From: Lysinibacillus odysseyi 34hs-1 = NBRC 100172
Lineage (GTDB): Bacteria; Bacillota; Bacilli; Bacillales_A; Planococcaceae
Direction: 5' to 3'
NCBI RefSeq assembly: GCF_001591965.1
Contig: NZ_BCVX01000019.1
Span: forward strand, 1 to 35,977
DNA: 35,977 nt
Each line of letters starts with the position of its first letter. The stretch's first letter is position 1. The notes under the pieces were generated by a model, which was given only the letters and a program-made list of their open reading frames with translations, did no database searches and was not told the origin of the DNA. This document shows, in pieces, positions 1-7,176 of the stretch. A program made the translations under genes and the position numbers.

Positions 1-32
1 TTTCGTTACCGCTCGTTAGCAGCAACTCTTAT

Positions 33-61
33 ATATTAACACTTACCGAAGTTTGTGTCAA
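33..61 (-). promoter_or_regulatory. rRNA-type promoter, proximal copy
   Basis: On the minus strand, a perfect TTGACA (56-61) and TAATAT (33-38) are separated by 17 bp and followed by ATAAGAGTTGCTGC. No coding sequence follows before the window edge. In B. subtilis an rRNA operon lies directly beyond bofA, so these tandem promoters most likely drive a 16S gene just outside the window. Confidence 0.8.
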
Positions 62-108
62 CAACTTTTTTGAAATCTTCATCACTTCTTTTTTGAAGCA
101 ACTTTTAT

Positions 109-137
109 ATTGTACCACTTAATAATTATCAGGTCAA
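109..137 (-). promoter_or_regulatory. rRNA-type promoter, middle copy
   Basis: On the minus strand, TTGACC (132-137) and TACAAT (109-114) are separated by 17 bp. The initiation region that follows (ATAAAAGTTGCTTC) closely resembles that of the promoter below it. Confidence 0.78.
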
Positions 138-190
138 TAACTTTTCCCAAAAAGATTTCAAGTTGTAACGTCGTTTCAACGACCTTATAT

Positions 191-219
191 AATATACCAC
201 ATCGCAAATAATAGAGCAA
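191..219 (-). promoter_or_regulatory. rRNA-type promoter, distal (third) copy
   Basis: On the minus strand, TTGCTC (214-219) and TATATT (191-196) are separated by 17 bp. The -10 is followed by ATATAAGGTCGTTG, which resembles the sequence after the two downstream promoters. It lies just after the bofA stop and fires toward base 1. Its -35 is the weakest of the three. Confidence 0.6.
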
Positions 220-232
220 CCCTTTTATTCAA

Positions 233-499
233 CTATTTTATAAAGGATAAAAACAATACTACTCCTATGCCTGAGAAACCTAGGATCGCTACTGTTATAA
301 TAGAAAATAGATTAATGGTAACCTCGGTTCCATAGTAAGCACACGCTAAATGGATAATATAAAGTACAAATATACTTATGGCAAATCGGAACCAGAAAAT
401 CGAAAGCCTTTCCATCCAAACGCCGCTTTTTCCCTTCCTACCTATTAAAAGCATAAAAAACAGCAGCAAACAAACCGCGCCGATAACTAACGCTTGCAT
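233..499 (-). CDS. bofA: BofA, inhibitor of pro-sigma-K processing
   Basis: This small integral membrane protein of 88 residues has three hydrophobic stretches, at about residues 1-17, 32-52 and 62-87. In the family, BofA sits with SpoIVFA in the outer forespore membrane and holds the SpoIVFB protease inactive until the sigma-G checkpoint, so the gene implies a spore former. I chose the ATG at 497-499 because GGAGGGG lies 6 nt upstream of it. An upstream in-frame ATG at 512-514 overlaps that ribosome binding site. The position downstream of recR and yaaL matches B. subtilis. The assignment rests on size, hydrophobicity and context. Confidence 0.85.
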   Translation of the reverse strand: MQALVIGAVCLLLFFMLLIGRKGKSGVWMERLSIFWFRFAISIFVLYIIHLACAYYGTEVTINLFSIITVAILGFSGIGVVLFLSFIK

Positions 500-550
500 A
501 CACTTCCCCTCCATTCATAGAAGCGTATGCTTTTGCTGCTGCTGTTATTT

Positions 551-766
551 CTATTTAATGATAACTCGGCGAATACGTGCCTCTTTGAACAAATAAAAAT
601 GTATGCTTTCCGCTGCTTTCCTTTGGGCGATCACATCTAAATTATAGTCATCAATCAATTCTTCCAGCGCCTTCGCATGGTGAAAATCATCTTTCGTTTC
701 CTTAATTAGCCGCACAAGCTTTTCATCAAACTCACGCTTCAATTTTCCCTTACGAGAAAAAAACAC
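551..766 (-). CDS. yaaL: YaaL family protein (DUF2508)
   Basis: This is a short, charged, soluble protein of about 71 residues with no known function. It begins FFSRKGKLKREFDEKL, like the B. subtilis YaaL N-terminus, and ends in a basic segment (KEARIRRVIIK). It sits directly after recR (recR ends at 782), as in other Bacillales, so it is probably co-transcribed with dnaX-ebfC-recR. I prefer the GTG at 764-766, which has GGTGAG about 8 nt upstream and aligns with the recalled family start. A GTG at 773-775 would add three residues but leaves almost no room for a ribosome binding site. Confidence 0.8.
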   Translation of the reverse strand: MFFSRKGKLKREFDEKLVRLIKETKDDFHHAKALEELIDDYNLDVIAQRKAAESIHFYLFKEARIRRVIIK

Positions 767-781
767 CTCAATCACTCACCC

Positions 782-1378
782 TTATAATTCGCGTCGCCCT
801 TCCAGCGCCTTCGATAAAGTTACTTCATCTGCATATTCCAAGTCTCCACCCACAGGTAACCCATGGGCAATCCGTGTTGTTCGAATGCCGGATGGCTTTA
901 CGAGACGGGAAATATACATAGCTGTCGCTTCCCCTTCTATAGTAGGATTTGTAGCCAAAATTAATTCCTGAACCCGCTCATCATGGAGACGATTTAATAA
1001 AGAAGCCACATTAATATCTTCTGGTCCCACACCATCCATTGGAGAGATGGCTCCATGAAGAACATGGTAAAGCCCTTGGTAATCCCGCATTTTTTCCATA
1101 GCGATTACATCTTTCGGGTCTTGCACGACACAAATCATCGAATGGTCACGCTGCTGGTCCTGGCAGATGTGACAAGGGTCAATATCTGTAATGTGCCCAC
1201 ACTGCGAGCAGTACATTAAATTACGTTTTGCATCAATGAGGGCCTTCGCAAAATTTGATACGGTGTCCTCTTTCATCGTTAACACGAAAAATGCCAGCCG
1301 GGCCGCAGTTTTCGGCCCGATGCCTGGCAATTTCATAAAGCTATCAATCAGTTTTGATATAGGTTCCGGGTAGTGCAT
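782..1378 (-). CDS. recR: Recombination mediator protein RecR
   Basis: RecR works with RecO to load RecA onto SSB-coated single-stranded DNA during gap repair; the family forms a ring-like clamp. At 198 residues it has the usual length. Visible parts in order are an N-terminal helix-hairpin-helix ([16 protein letters not shown], about residues 16-31), a four-cysteine zinc finger ([16 protein letters not shown], about 57-72) and a Toprim domain beginning [15 protein letters not shown], with an [14 protein letters not shown] segment. AGGAGGT lies just before the ATG. The gene starts 10 bp after ebfC ends, as expected for the dnaX-ebfC-recR operon. Confidence 0.97.
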   Translation of the reverse strand: MHYPEPISKLIDSFMKLPGIGPKTAARLAFFVLTMKEDTVSNFAKALIDAKRNLMYCSQCGHITDIDPCHICQDQQRDHSMICVVQDPKDVIAMEKMRDYQGLYHVLHGAISPMDGVGPEDINVASLLNRLHDERVQELILATNPTIEGEATAMYISRLVKPSGIRTTRIAHGLPVGGDLEYADEVTLSKALEGRREL

Positions 1379-1388
1379 ATATTACCTC

Positions 1389-1703
1389 CTAGAATGGAAG
1401 GTTTAAGCCTTGAGTGAATTTCCCCATTGTTGAAGCCGTTGTTTCTTCTACTTTTTTCAGTGCTTCATTTGTCGCTACTACAATTAAATCCTGCAGCATT
1501 TCGATATCTTCCGGGTCTACTACTGATTCATCCAGATTCACTTCAAGGACCTCACGTTGGCCGTTCATCAGTACTTTTACCATACCGCCGCCAGCTGTGC
1601 CTTCGAATTGTTGTTGATTTAACGCTTCTTGCGCTTCCATCATTTCCTTTTGCATCTTTTGCATTTTTTTCATCATGCCTTGCATATTGCCCATACCACG
1701 CAT
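1389..1703 (-). CDS. ebfC: YbaB/EbfC family nucleoid-associated protein
   Basis: This is a small DNA-binding protein of 104 residues (YaaK in B. subtilis). The family forms dimers that bind DNA and help compact the nucleoid. The N-terminal helix is rich in Met, Gly and Lys ([20 protein letters not shown]), followed by the conserved [35 protein letters not shown] core. I chose the ATG at 1701-1703 because AGGAGG sits 8 nt upstream; an in-frame ATG at 1725-1727 lies before that ribosome binding site. It lies 27 bp downstream of dnaX and 10 bp upstream of recR in a conserved operon. Confidence 0.95.
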   Translation of the reverse strand: MRGMGNMQGMMKKMQKMQKEMMEAQEALNQQQFEGTAGGGMVKVLMNGQREVLEVNLDESVVDPEDIEMLQDLIVVATNEALKKVEETTASTMGKFTQGLNLPF

Positions 1704-1730
1704 ATTAAATTCCTCCTTAAAATTCACTTA

Positions 1731-3461
1731 TTACTCTTCGACAACCTCAACAAAATCTTTTCCGAATAGATTTTCCGCCTCTACGACAAGGGGGTCCTGA
1801 GAAGCAATATGTTCATCCGCTTCAATAAATGGCTCTGTTTCCTCCATTTCAATTGAAGCATCTCCATGCTTCTTCTGATGAAGACCATTATCCCGTATAA
1901 AATCCTCCCGCAAAGTAAGCCATTGTCCTTCCGGGATGCAGAGCATTTCATAAGTCGTACCAAGACCTATAGCAAGATTTTGAGTGAAAACCATCGTAAA
2001 TTCCCTGTTTTCGGCTACCATCTGACAATGAATATCATACTTGAATTTTACCACAAAAGCATTAGAAGATGCGGCAACCGGCTCCGCGTCATTTAAAAGA
2101 GCTGCCTGCGATTTTTGAAGAGGTGCTAAAGCCTGTGCCCATCCTGCTTTGATTTTCTGAAGGTCATCTTTTGTTGCTGTCTTCAGCACTTCCTGAATTC
2201 TACCGATCGGGGCCTTGAAGCCATTGGCAGCTTTCGGCCGCGTCCGCTCCTGTTTTGGTTGGACAGCCGCCGCGGCCCCTCCGCCTCCTTGCAGCTGCTG
2301 GGTTAACTGGCGCACCATGTTTTCCAGCGCACCCACTTTCCCTTGGATAGCCGGGTCGATCGAAGCAGTTCCCGCAGAACTATACTGAGCCATCTTCAGA
2401 AGTGCTGTTTCAAGATAGATTTTCGTATGATGTGAAAAACGCATTTCCTGCTGGGTTTTCGCTAAAATATCGATAAACCCATAGAGCGTTTCCGCCGGAT
2501 AGCGCTGCGCCAGCTCAATAAACTGCTCTTCCGGTGCGATTATTTGGAGAAGGTCTGATAACTCTTCCCCTGTTTGTAATAGAAGAAGATCGCGGAAAAA
2601 TGTGATCAAATCCTCTGCCAGGCGAAGCGGCTCCTTTCCATCTGCAATCAGCTCTTCCAATAAAGAAAGAACCTTTGCTACATCTTTCTCAAGCAGTCCC
2701 TGTGAAATATCATAAAACACATCCTGACTGACAGATCCTGTGACAAGCAGTGCGTCCTCTGCCCGAACCATATCACCGCTAAATGACACGACTTGGTCAA
2801 GCAGGCTTAAAGCATCACGCATTCCCCCTGCTGCCGATTGGGCAATAACCTTCAGTGCCTGCTCCTCATACTGAAGATTAATATCTTCCAATACGACTTT
2901 CATCCGCTCTAGAATGTCCTGTGTCGATAGGCGCTTAAAATCAAAGCGTTGGCACCGGGAGATGATTGTAGCCGGCAATTTATGCGGTTCTGTTGTAGCC
3001 AAAATGAAGACAGCATGCTCTGGAGGCTCCTCCAGCGTTTTCAACAGGGCGTTAAAGGCACTCGTGGAAAGCATATGTACCTCATCAATGATATACACTT
3101 TAAAACGGGCACTTGCAGGAGCAAATCGTACCTTTTCTATAATATCGCGCATCTCCTCCACCCGGGAATTCGAAGCGGCGTCAAATTCAATTACATCTGT
3201 ATGCGATCCCTCTGTAATACTCTTACAAGTAGGGCATTCATTACATGGTTCACTTGCAGGTGCATGCTCACAGTTTAAAGCTTTTGCAAAAATCTTTGCT
3301 GTACTTGTTTTCCCTGTGCCCCGAGGTCCTGAAAATAAATATGCATGCGTTGTCTTGCCGGCTAGGAGAGCATTTTGCAATGTTCTTTTGACATGAGTCT
3401 GCCCTGACATCTCACGAAATGACTGAGGCCGGTAAACTCGGTAAAATGCTTGATATGTCAA
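1731..3461 (-). CDS. dnaX: DNA polymerase III subunits gamma/tau
   Basis: DnaX is the ATPase of the clamp loader and also tethers polymerase to helicase. The 576-residue product shows Walker A (SGPRGTGKTS, about residues 44-53), a four-cysteine zinc module (CEHAPASEPCNECPTC), Walker B-like DEVHM, the SRC sensor/arginine-finger segment (ISRCQRFDF) and a variable tau tail with a Gly/Ala-rich linker (GGGGAAAA). I saw no obvious slippery heptamer, so a shorter gamma form is not evident. Translation appears to start at a TTG (3459-3461), with GGGAGAGG 7 nt upstream. It heads the operon with ebfC, recR and probably yaaL-bofA. Confidence 0.97.
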   Translation of the reverse strand: MTYQAFYRVYRPQSFREMSGQTHVKRTLQNALLAGKTTHAYLFSGPRGTGKTSTAKIFAKALNCEHAPASEPCNECPTCKSITEGSHTDVIEFDAASNSRVEEMRDIIEKVRFAPASARFKVYIIDEVHMLSTSAFNALLKTLEEPPEHAVFILATTEPHKLPATIISRCQRFDFKRLSTQDILERMKVVLEDINLQYEEQALKVIAQSAAGGMRDALSLLDQVVSFSGDMVRAEDALLVTGSVSQDVFYDISQGLLEKDVAKVLSLLEELIADGKEPLRLAEDLITFFRDLLLLQTGEELSDLLQIIAPEEQFIELAQRYPAETLYGFIDILAKTQQEMRFSHHTKIYLETALLKMAQYSSAGTASIDPAIQGKVGALENMVRQLTQQLQGGGGAAAAVQPKQERTRPKAANGFKAPIGRIQEVLKTATKDDLQKIKAGWAQALAPLQKSQAALLNDAEPVAASSNAFVVKFKYDIHCQMVAENREFTMVFTQNLAIGLGTTYEMLCIPEGQWLTLREDFIRDNGLHQKKHGDASIEMEETEPFIEADEHIASQDPLVVEAENLFGKDFVEVVEE

Positions 3462-3500
3462 TGTTTTTCCTCTCCCTTTCTCAAGTAGTCAATTACGTAC

Positions 3501-3509
3501 AGTATATCA
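3501..3509 (-). promoter_or_regulatory. Extended -10 promoter for dnaX
   Basis: The minus-strand sequence TG-A-TATACT is an extended -10 element lying 39 bp upstream of the dnaX TTG start. No good -35 is visible, which is tolerated when the TGN extension is present. It would let dnaX be transcribed independently of the SRP RNA promoter. Confidence 0.5.
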
Positions 3510-3612
3510 TAATGAAACATTCATTTTCGCTTTTTTCGTTCCTTATGCACAACTGCCTGCCGCTCTAAAAGGAAGTCGTGCCGGATACACTTATGCTAAA
3601 GAATAGGCAATC

Positions 3613-4053
3613 TTATTCTTTTATCTTATCAGCCGGATTTATCTTTTGATCAAACAGACGCGTAACAATAAACCATATAATAAAGCCAGCGATAACTATA
3701 CCTTTTATTTTTAGCGGCCACTCGATATGTAAATCCTCCGCTGCAGCCAGCAGCATAATAAAGGCACCAAATGTATAAAGTGCCTGCCAAATCATATGCT
3801 CTCTATGTTTTTTTCCCTTACATAATTTACTCAACAGCCGATCCACGAGATCTGTCCCCTCATTTTCAAACTGGATATGGCGGAGAACTTCTTTCTGCAC
3901 CCGCCATGACGAAAGGAAAAGGACAGCACCTACTATAAAAGTAATAAAAGGAACTCCATAAAATGTCCCCTCAAAATTGAACATAGCAGTAAATAATCCT
4001 GCAAAGCCAAATGCATAGCCAAAGCGTCTAAACAACCTTTCAATTGCCAGCAT
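3613..4053 (-). CDS. Putative four-helix membrane protein
   Basis: I do not recognise this 146-residue protein. It has four hydrophobic segments at about residues 11-27, 32-48, 89-105 and 115-132. A charged loop between the second and third includes RVQKEVLRHIQFENEGTDLVDRLLSKLCKGKKHREHM. The C-terminus is charged (DQKINPADKIKE). The ATG at 4051-4053 has GGGGG 5 nt upstream, which supports translation. It occupies the gap between SRP RNA and dnaX, where B. subtilis has no gene. No promoter of its own is obvious, so it may depend on readthrough of the SRP RNA terminator 23 bp upstream. Confidence 0.6.
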   Translation of the reverse strand: MLAIERLFRRFGYAFGFAGLFTAMFNFEGTFYGVPFITFIVGAVLFLSSWRVQKEVLRHIQFENEGTDLVDRLLSKLCKGKKHREHMIWQALYTFGAFIMLLAAAEDLHIEWPLKIKGIVIAGFIIWFIVTRLFDQKINPADKIKE

Positions 4054-4075
4054 ATGTACCCCCTACAGTAAAAAA

Positions 4076-4103
4076 AGCATCCGTCTATTAGACGAATGCT
4101 TGA
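4076..4103 (-). terminator. Intrinsic terminator of SRP RNA
   Basis: On the minus strand, AAGCATTCGTCT and AGACGGATGCTT form a 12-bp stem with one mismatch around a short AT loop, followed directly by a run of T. It lies just beyond the SRP RNA 3' end. Confidence 0.85.
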
Positions 4104-4110
4104 ATTGGCA

Positions 4111-4390
4111 TATTCATGCCGTGCACCTTTCTCTGACAGCCGTACACAAGCGTTACTCTTGTCGCCAGCTCAAGTTAGGCTACCCCGCGGCACATGAACG
4201 GGACCACTTAATGCTGCTTCCTTCCGGACCTGACATGGTTCATGGGTGTCCATTGCGCAGGACCCAACCGTCAACACTACGTGCAAGAGGCAGACCAAAC
4301 ATACGGACAGCCTCGGAAAGGGTTTCAGTCTCGCTAGAGCGGATTGCGAGTTACAGGGCACCGCTACCTCCCCACCTAGCACGGCAATAT
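4111..4390 (-). ncRNA. scr: Signal recognition particle RNA (large Bacillus type)
   Basis: This is the scaffold RNA for Ffh in co-translational membrane targeting. The minus strand contains the conserved domain IV hairpin (CCATGTCAGGTCCGGAAGGA plus AGCAGCATTAAGTGG) and the upstream Alu-like segment GTGCTAGGTGGGGAGGTAG. It also carries GGGTCCTGCGC before domain IV. The ends can pair (ATATTGCCGTGC with GCACGGC...ATAT), which sets the approximate limits. The length, near 280 nt, fits the long Bacillus form with an Alu domain. Open reading frames inside it are not genes. Confidence 0.97.
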
Positions 4391-4392
4391 CT

Positions 4393-4421
4393 AGTATACT
4401 AATACAACATGAAAAATGCAA
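4393..4421 (-). promoter_or_regulatory. Promoter of SRP RNA
   Basis: On the minus strand, TTGCAT (4416-4421) and TATACT (4393-4398) are separated by 17 bp. The -10 ends just before the predicted 5' end of the RNA. Confidence 0.85.
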
Positions 4422-4625
4422 TGAAATAACCCAGGATTTAAAGCAGGTATTTTATGGGTTCAAGGAACGGCCATAATTGCAGGCTTGAATTCCCTCTCTT
4501 CCTTCTAACCATTATTTAAAAAATTCATTTCTATTACAATGCATTTCATATAATGATTCTTGTTACACAGATGTCTGCCTTCGAAAAATAGGACTTTCCC
4601 ATTTGGTTGTTTCTCTCTAAAATAG

Positions 4626-4654
4626 TTGACTTTCTTTTTATCGCATGCTATATT
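4626..4654 (+). promoter_or_regulatory. Promoter of tRNA-Ser
   Basis: TTGACT (4626-4631) and TATATT (4649-4654) are separated by 17 bp. The predicted start is about 25 nt before the tRNA. The site lies back to back with the SRP RNA promoter. Confidence 0.85.
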
Positions 4655-4687
4655 AATTTTTGTCGAAAAGAAAACTCGGCTTTATAC

Positions 4688-4780
4688 GGAGGAATACCCA
4701 AGTCCGGCTGAAGGGATCGGTCTTGAAAACCGACAGGCGGGTTAAACCGCGCGGGGGTTCGAATCCCTCTTCCTCCGCCA
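4688..4780 (+). tRNA. tRNA-Ser (anticodon UGA), CCA encoded
   Basis: The 93-nt cloverleaf has acceptor ends GGAGGAA and TTCCTCC, anticodon loop CTTGAAA giving UGA, a long class II variable arm typical of serine tRNAs, T loop GGTTCGAATCC, and an encoded CCA (4778-4780). It reads UCA and probably other UCN codons. It is a single-gene unit. In B. subtilis a tRNA-Ser lies next to serS on the same strand; here it is far from serS and on the opposite strand. Confidence 0.97.
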
Positions 4781-4796
4781 TTTTCCTTACATATAT

Positions 4797-4823
4797 ACCG
4801 CTCTTGCAGCGGTTTTTATTTTC
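4797..4823 (+). terminator. Terminator of tRNA-Ser
   Basis: ACCGCT and AGCGGT form a 6-bp stem with a 5-nt loop (4797-4813), followed by TTTTATTTT. It closes the tRNA transcript. Confidence 0.85.
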
Positions 4824-4864
4824 CTCTTTTTTCAGGAAGGAAGAACTAATAGATACATTTTTAT

Positions 4865-4913
4865 TAAAAGTGCAGCCTGTAAATCATATTTATAGGACTG
4901 CGCTTTTTTATTT
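4865..4913 (+). terminator. Second hairpin with T run before the glnK-like gene
   Basis: AAAAGTGCAG and CTGCGCTTTT form an imperfect stem around an AU-rich inner arm, followed by TTTTTTATTT. It may be a backup terminator for the tRNA or an attenuator before the kinase gene. A TATAAT at 4917-4922 after it could be the kinase -10, but I see no convincing -35. Confidence 0.5.
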
Positions 4914-4964
4914 ATATATAATAAATATCATGCCACACTATGAGGGATTTGAGGAGGTAGAGCT

Positions 4965-6209
4965 GTGGAGCGCATTTCAAAAATCACGAATTCATCTGGC
5001 TCTTATTTAACCATTATCATCATTGCTTTATTAACGGCAATCGGCGGAGAAATAAAATTCACCCCTTTTGCAGAAGCTCCTTTTCGTTTTGGGCTAGGAA
5101 GTATGATCTTCTTTCTAGCTGCCATTGCTCGCCCTTCATTTATTATCAAAACAGGGATTGTTACCGCTATCACTGTGTTTTTATTTCGGCTTTCACTTGA
5201 TCTTTTCGTATATGAAGGTGCCTTTTTGTTTTACGAACATATACCGGCTGCCATATTCTATCTTACGTTTACCAGCTTTCTTTATATAGCCAAGCTGCAC
5301 CGATTCCGCACAAGTCCTGTGAAGCTGGGGCTTTACGGAGCTCTGTTTGAAGTGATATCCAATATTGCAGAACAATTAGCTATTACACTGCTCATCACAG
5401 GGCATTTCATTTCACCGGGGGACTATTTCCTTTTCTTCGCCGTCGCGGTATTACGAAGTTATTTTGTTGCCGGACTCTTTAGTGCAGTTGCGCTTTCCGA
5501 AGAAAGAAAGAGAACAGAACAGCTGCTTAGTATAGGGGCTAATCTTTACGTTGAAACGCTTTACCTGCAAAAGTCTATGGAACAAATTGAAAAGATTACT
5601 GCTAACGGATTTGACCTTTATAAGCAGCTGAAGGAGATTGATAACGCATTAAGTTTACAAGCTTTAATGCTCGCCCAGGAAATTCATGAAGTAAAAAAGG
5701 ATTCCGAGCGTATTTATGCAGGTTTATCAAAGATTATTACGGCCGAGCGTGCAGATTTGTATGCCCTTTCCGATTTACTTCGGTTAATTACTCATTCGAA
5801 TATCCGGTATAGCGAGTTTTTACACAAGGCAATTCAATTAGAAGCCTCTTTTAATGAAGATTTTTTAACGAAAGAGCGGATTTTATTGCTAGCTATGCTT
5901 AATAATATTGTTTCTAATGCCATTGAGGCGATTGAGAAAGAGGGCTTTATTAAGCTCTATGTAGATACTGCGCCGGAATTTACTGTCTTCACAATAGAAA
6001 ATAATGGGCCTCCTATTCCTGACTATGTAATGCCTGTCCTGTTCGATCCCGGGTATACGACCAAATTCAGTGAAACTGGCCGGCCTTCTACCGGTATAGG
6101 TCTTTCCCATGTAAAGACAATTATACACCGTCTGGAAGGGACTATTGAAATTTCCAGTAACGAGACGACGACTTTTACCATTACCATTCCAACATATAAA
6201 TTGCGATAA
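4965..6209 (+). CDS. glnK: GlnK-type (YcbA) sensor histidine kinase
   Basis: This membrane sensor kinase of 414 residues is probably the partner of the response regulator 11 bp downstream. Several hydrophobic segments fill about residues 13-178. A short coiled region and an H-box-like stretch with His241 (AQEIHEVKKDSERI) follow. The ATPase domain has the N box NNIVSNAIEAI (about 313-323) and a G box FDPGYTTKFSETGRPSTGIGL. The short Spo0B-like dimerisation domain and the YcbB-type partner point to the B. subtilis GlnK-GlnL system, which controls glutamine use. The start is GTG (4965-4967) with GAGGAGGT 6 nt upstream. This is not the PII protein also called GlnK. Confidence 0.78.
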   Translation: MERISKITNSSGSYLTIIIIALLTAIGGEIKFTPFAEAPFRFGLGSMIFFLAAIARPSFIIKTGIVTAITVFLFRLSLDLFVYEGAFLFYEHIPAAIFYLTFTSFLYIAKLHRFRTSPVKLGLYGALFEVISNIAEQLAITLLITGHFISPGDYFLFFAVAVLRSYFVAGLFSAVALSEERKRTEQLLSIGANLYVETLYLQKSMEQIEKITANGFDLYKQLKEIDNALSLQALMLAQEIHEVKKDSERIYAGLSKIITAERADLYALSDLLRLITHSNIRYSEFLHKAIQLEASFNEDFLTKERILLLAMLNNIVSNAIEAIEKEGFIKLYVDTAPEFTVFTIENNGPPIPDYVMPVLFDPGYTTKFSETGRPSTGIGLSHVKTIIHRLEGTIEISSNETTTFTITIPTYKLR

Positions 6210-6220
6210 AGGAGAATGTT

Positions 6221-7096
6221 ATGCGTTATTTTATTGTAGACGATGACCGCGCGAGCCGCATGATGCTCAATCATATTATTAACGATTCTATGCTCGGTAC
6301 AGTCATTGGAGAAGCCGCGAATGGAGAAGAAGCCATTCCCCAAATTTTGATGACCCAGCCCGATTTTGTTCTAATTGATCTACTAATGCCCCATCTCGAC
6401 GGTATTGCAACAATCGAAAGACTCCAAGAAAACCGTTTTAATGGAAGCTTTATTATGATTTCTCAAGTAGTGAATAAAGATATGGTAGCGGAAGCCTACG
6501 AAAAGGGAGTGGAGTTCTTTATTCATAAGCCTATTAACAATATTGAAGTGCAGACGATTTTACGAAAAACAGAAGAACAGCATCGTCTAAAAAATTCGAT
6601 TCAGGCAATCCGTCAATCCCTTACCAGCTTTGAAATGCCACAGGTCCAAACAAAAAAGACAGTACGGGATCATATCCAGTCCATTTTGAATGATATGGGG
6701 ATTGTCGGGGAAGTAGGAAGTGAGGATATTACAAAAATCATCGAGCAGCTCGTGTCGGAAAAACATAATTTAGCGCCGCTTCCTCCATTGAAGGAGATTT
6801 ATGAGAAACTTGCGATGCTGACAAAAACGTCTCCAGATGAAATATTGAAGGAAAGTAAGGCGATTGAACAACGAATCCGGCGTACCATTTTGGCAGCTAT
6901 GATTAATCTCGCCAACCTAGGCATCGTCGATTACACAAACTCTGAATTTGAATATTATGCTCCGCGTTATTTTGATCTCACCGATATTCGCCATTTGATG
7001 AATCAAATCGAGTTAGATGGGGAACGTAAAACTAAGGTAAACATAAAAAAATTCATACAAGTCTTATATTCAGATATTTTACACCGTATCGCATAG
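6221..7096 (+). CDS. glnL: GlnL-type (YcbB) response regulator
   Basis: The 291-residue protein has a receiver domain (residues 1-120) with acidic DDD at 7-9, phospho-acceptor Asp53 (VLIDLLMPHLDG) and the conserved Lys in FIHKPIN. Its C-terminal half (about 145-288) is the YcbB/GlnL DNA-binding domain rather than a standard OmpR or NarL output, with helices such as SKAIEQRIRRTILAAMINLANLGI. GlnL in B. subtilis activates a glutaminase and glutamine transporter operon. Here the next gene is a DAACS symporter with a matching repeat in front, so that is the likely target. AAAGGAGA lies 6 nt before the ATG. Confidence 0.85.
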   Translation: MRYFIVDDDRASRMMLNHIINDSMLGTVIGEAANGEEAIPQILMTQPDFVLIDLLMPHLDGIATIERLQENRFNGSFIMISQVVNKDMVAEAYEKGVEFFIHKPINNIEVQTILRKTEEQHRLKNSIQAIRQSLTSFEMPQVQTKKTVRDHIQSILNDMGIVGEVGSEDITKIIEQLVSEKHNLAPLPPLKEIYEKLAMLTKTSPDEILKESKAIEQRIRRTILAAMINLANLGIVDYTNSEFEYYAPRYFDLTDIRHLMNQIELDGERKTKVNIKKFIQVLYSDILHRIA

Positions 7097-7101
7097 TCGG
7101 A

Positions 7102-7130
7102 TTTTGTCGGATTTTATAATGCCGTTTTAT
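7102..7130 (+). promoter_or_regulatory. Candidate GlnL box upstream of the symporter
   Basis: TTTTGT (7102-7107), four bases, TTTTAT (7112-7117), then a third TTTTAT at 7125-7130. The first pair matches the TTTTGT-N4-TTTTGT direct repeat described for B. subtilis GlnL with one mismatch. It lies about 50-75 bp before the symporter start and directly after the glnL stop. That regulation occurs here is inferred. Confidence 0.55.
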
Positions 7131-7176
7131 AGTTAGGTTAGGCTTGTCCTAAATATACGAATTAGGGGGAACTATT

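Noticed and set aside
4100-4476. Open frames on both strands over 4100-4476
   Set aside because: They lie inside or across the SRP RNA and its promoter, which fully explain the sequence; none has a ribosome binding site.
4660-5010. A 116-residue plus-strand frame across the tRNA-Ser
   Set aside because: It reads through the tRNA and its terminator and overlaps the kinase start in another frame; it is an artefact.
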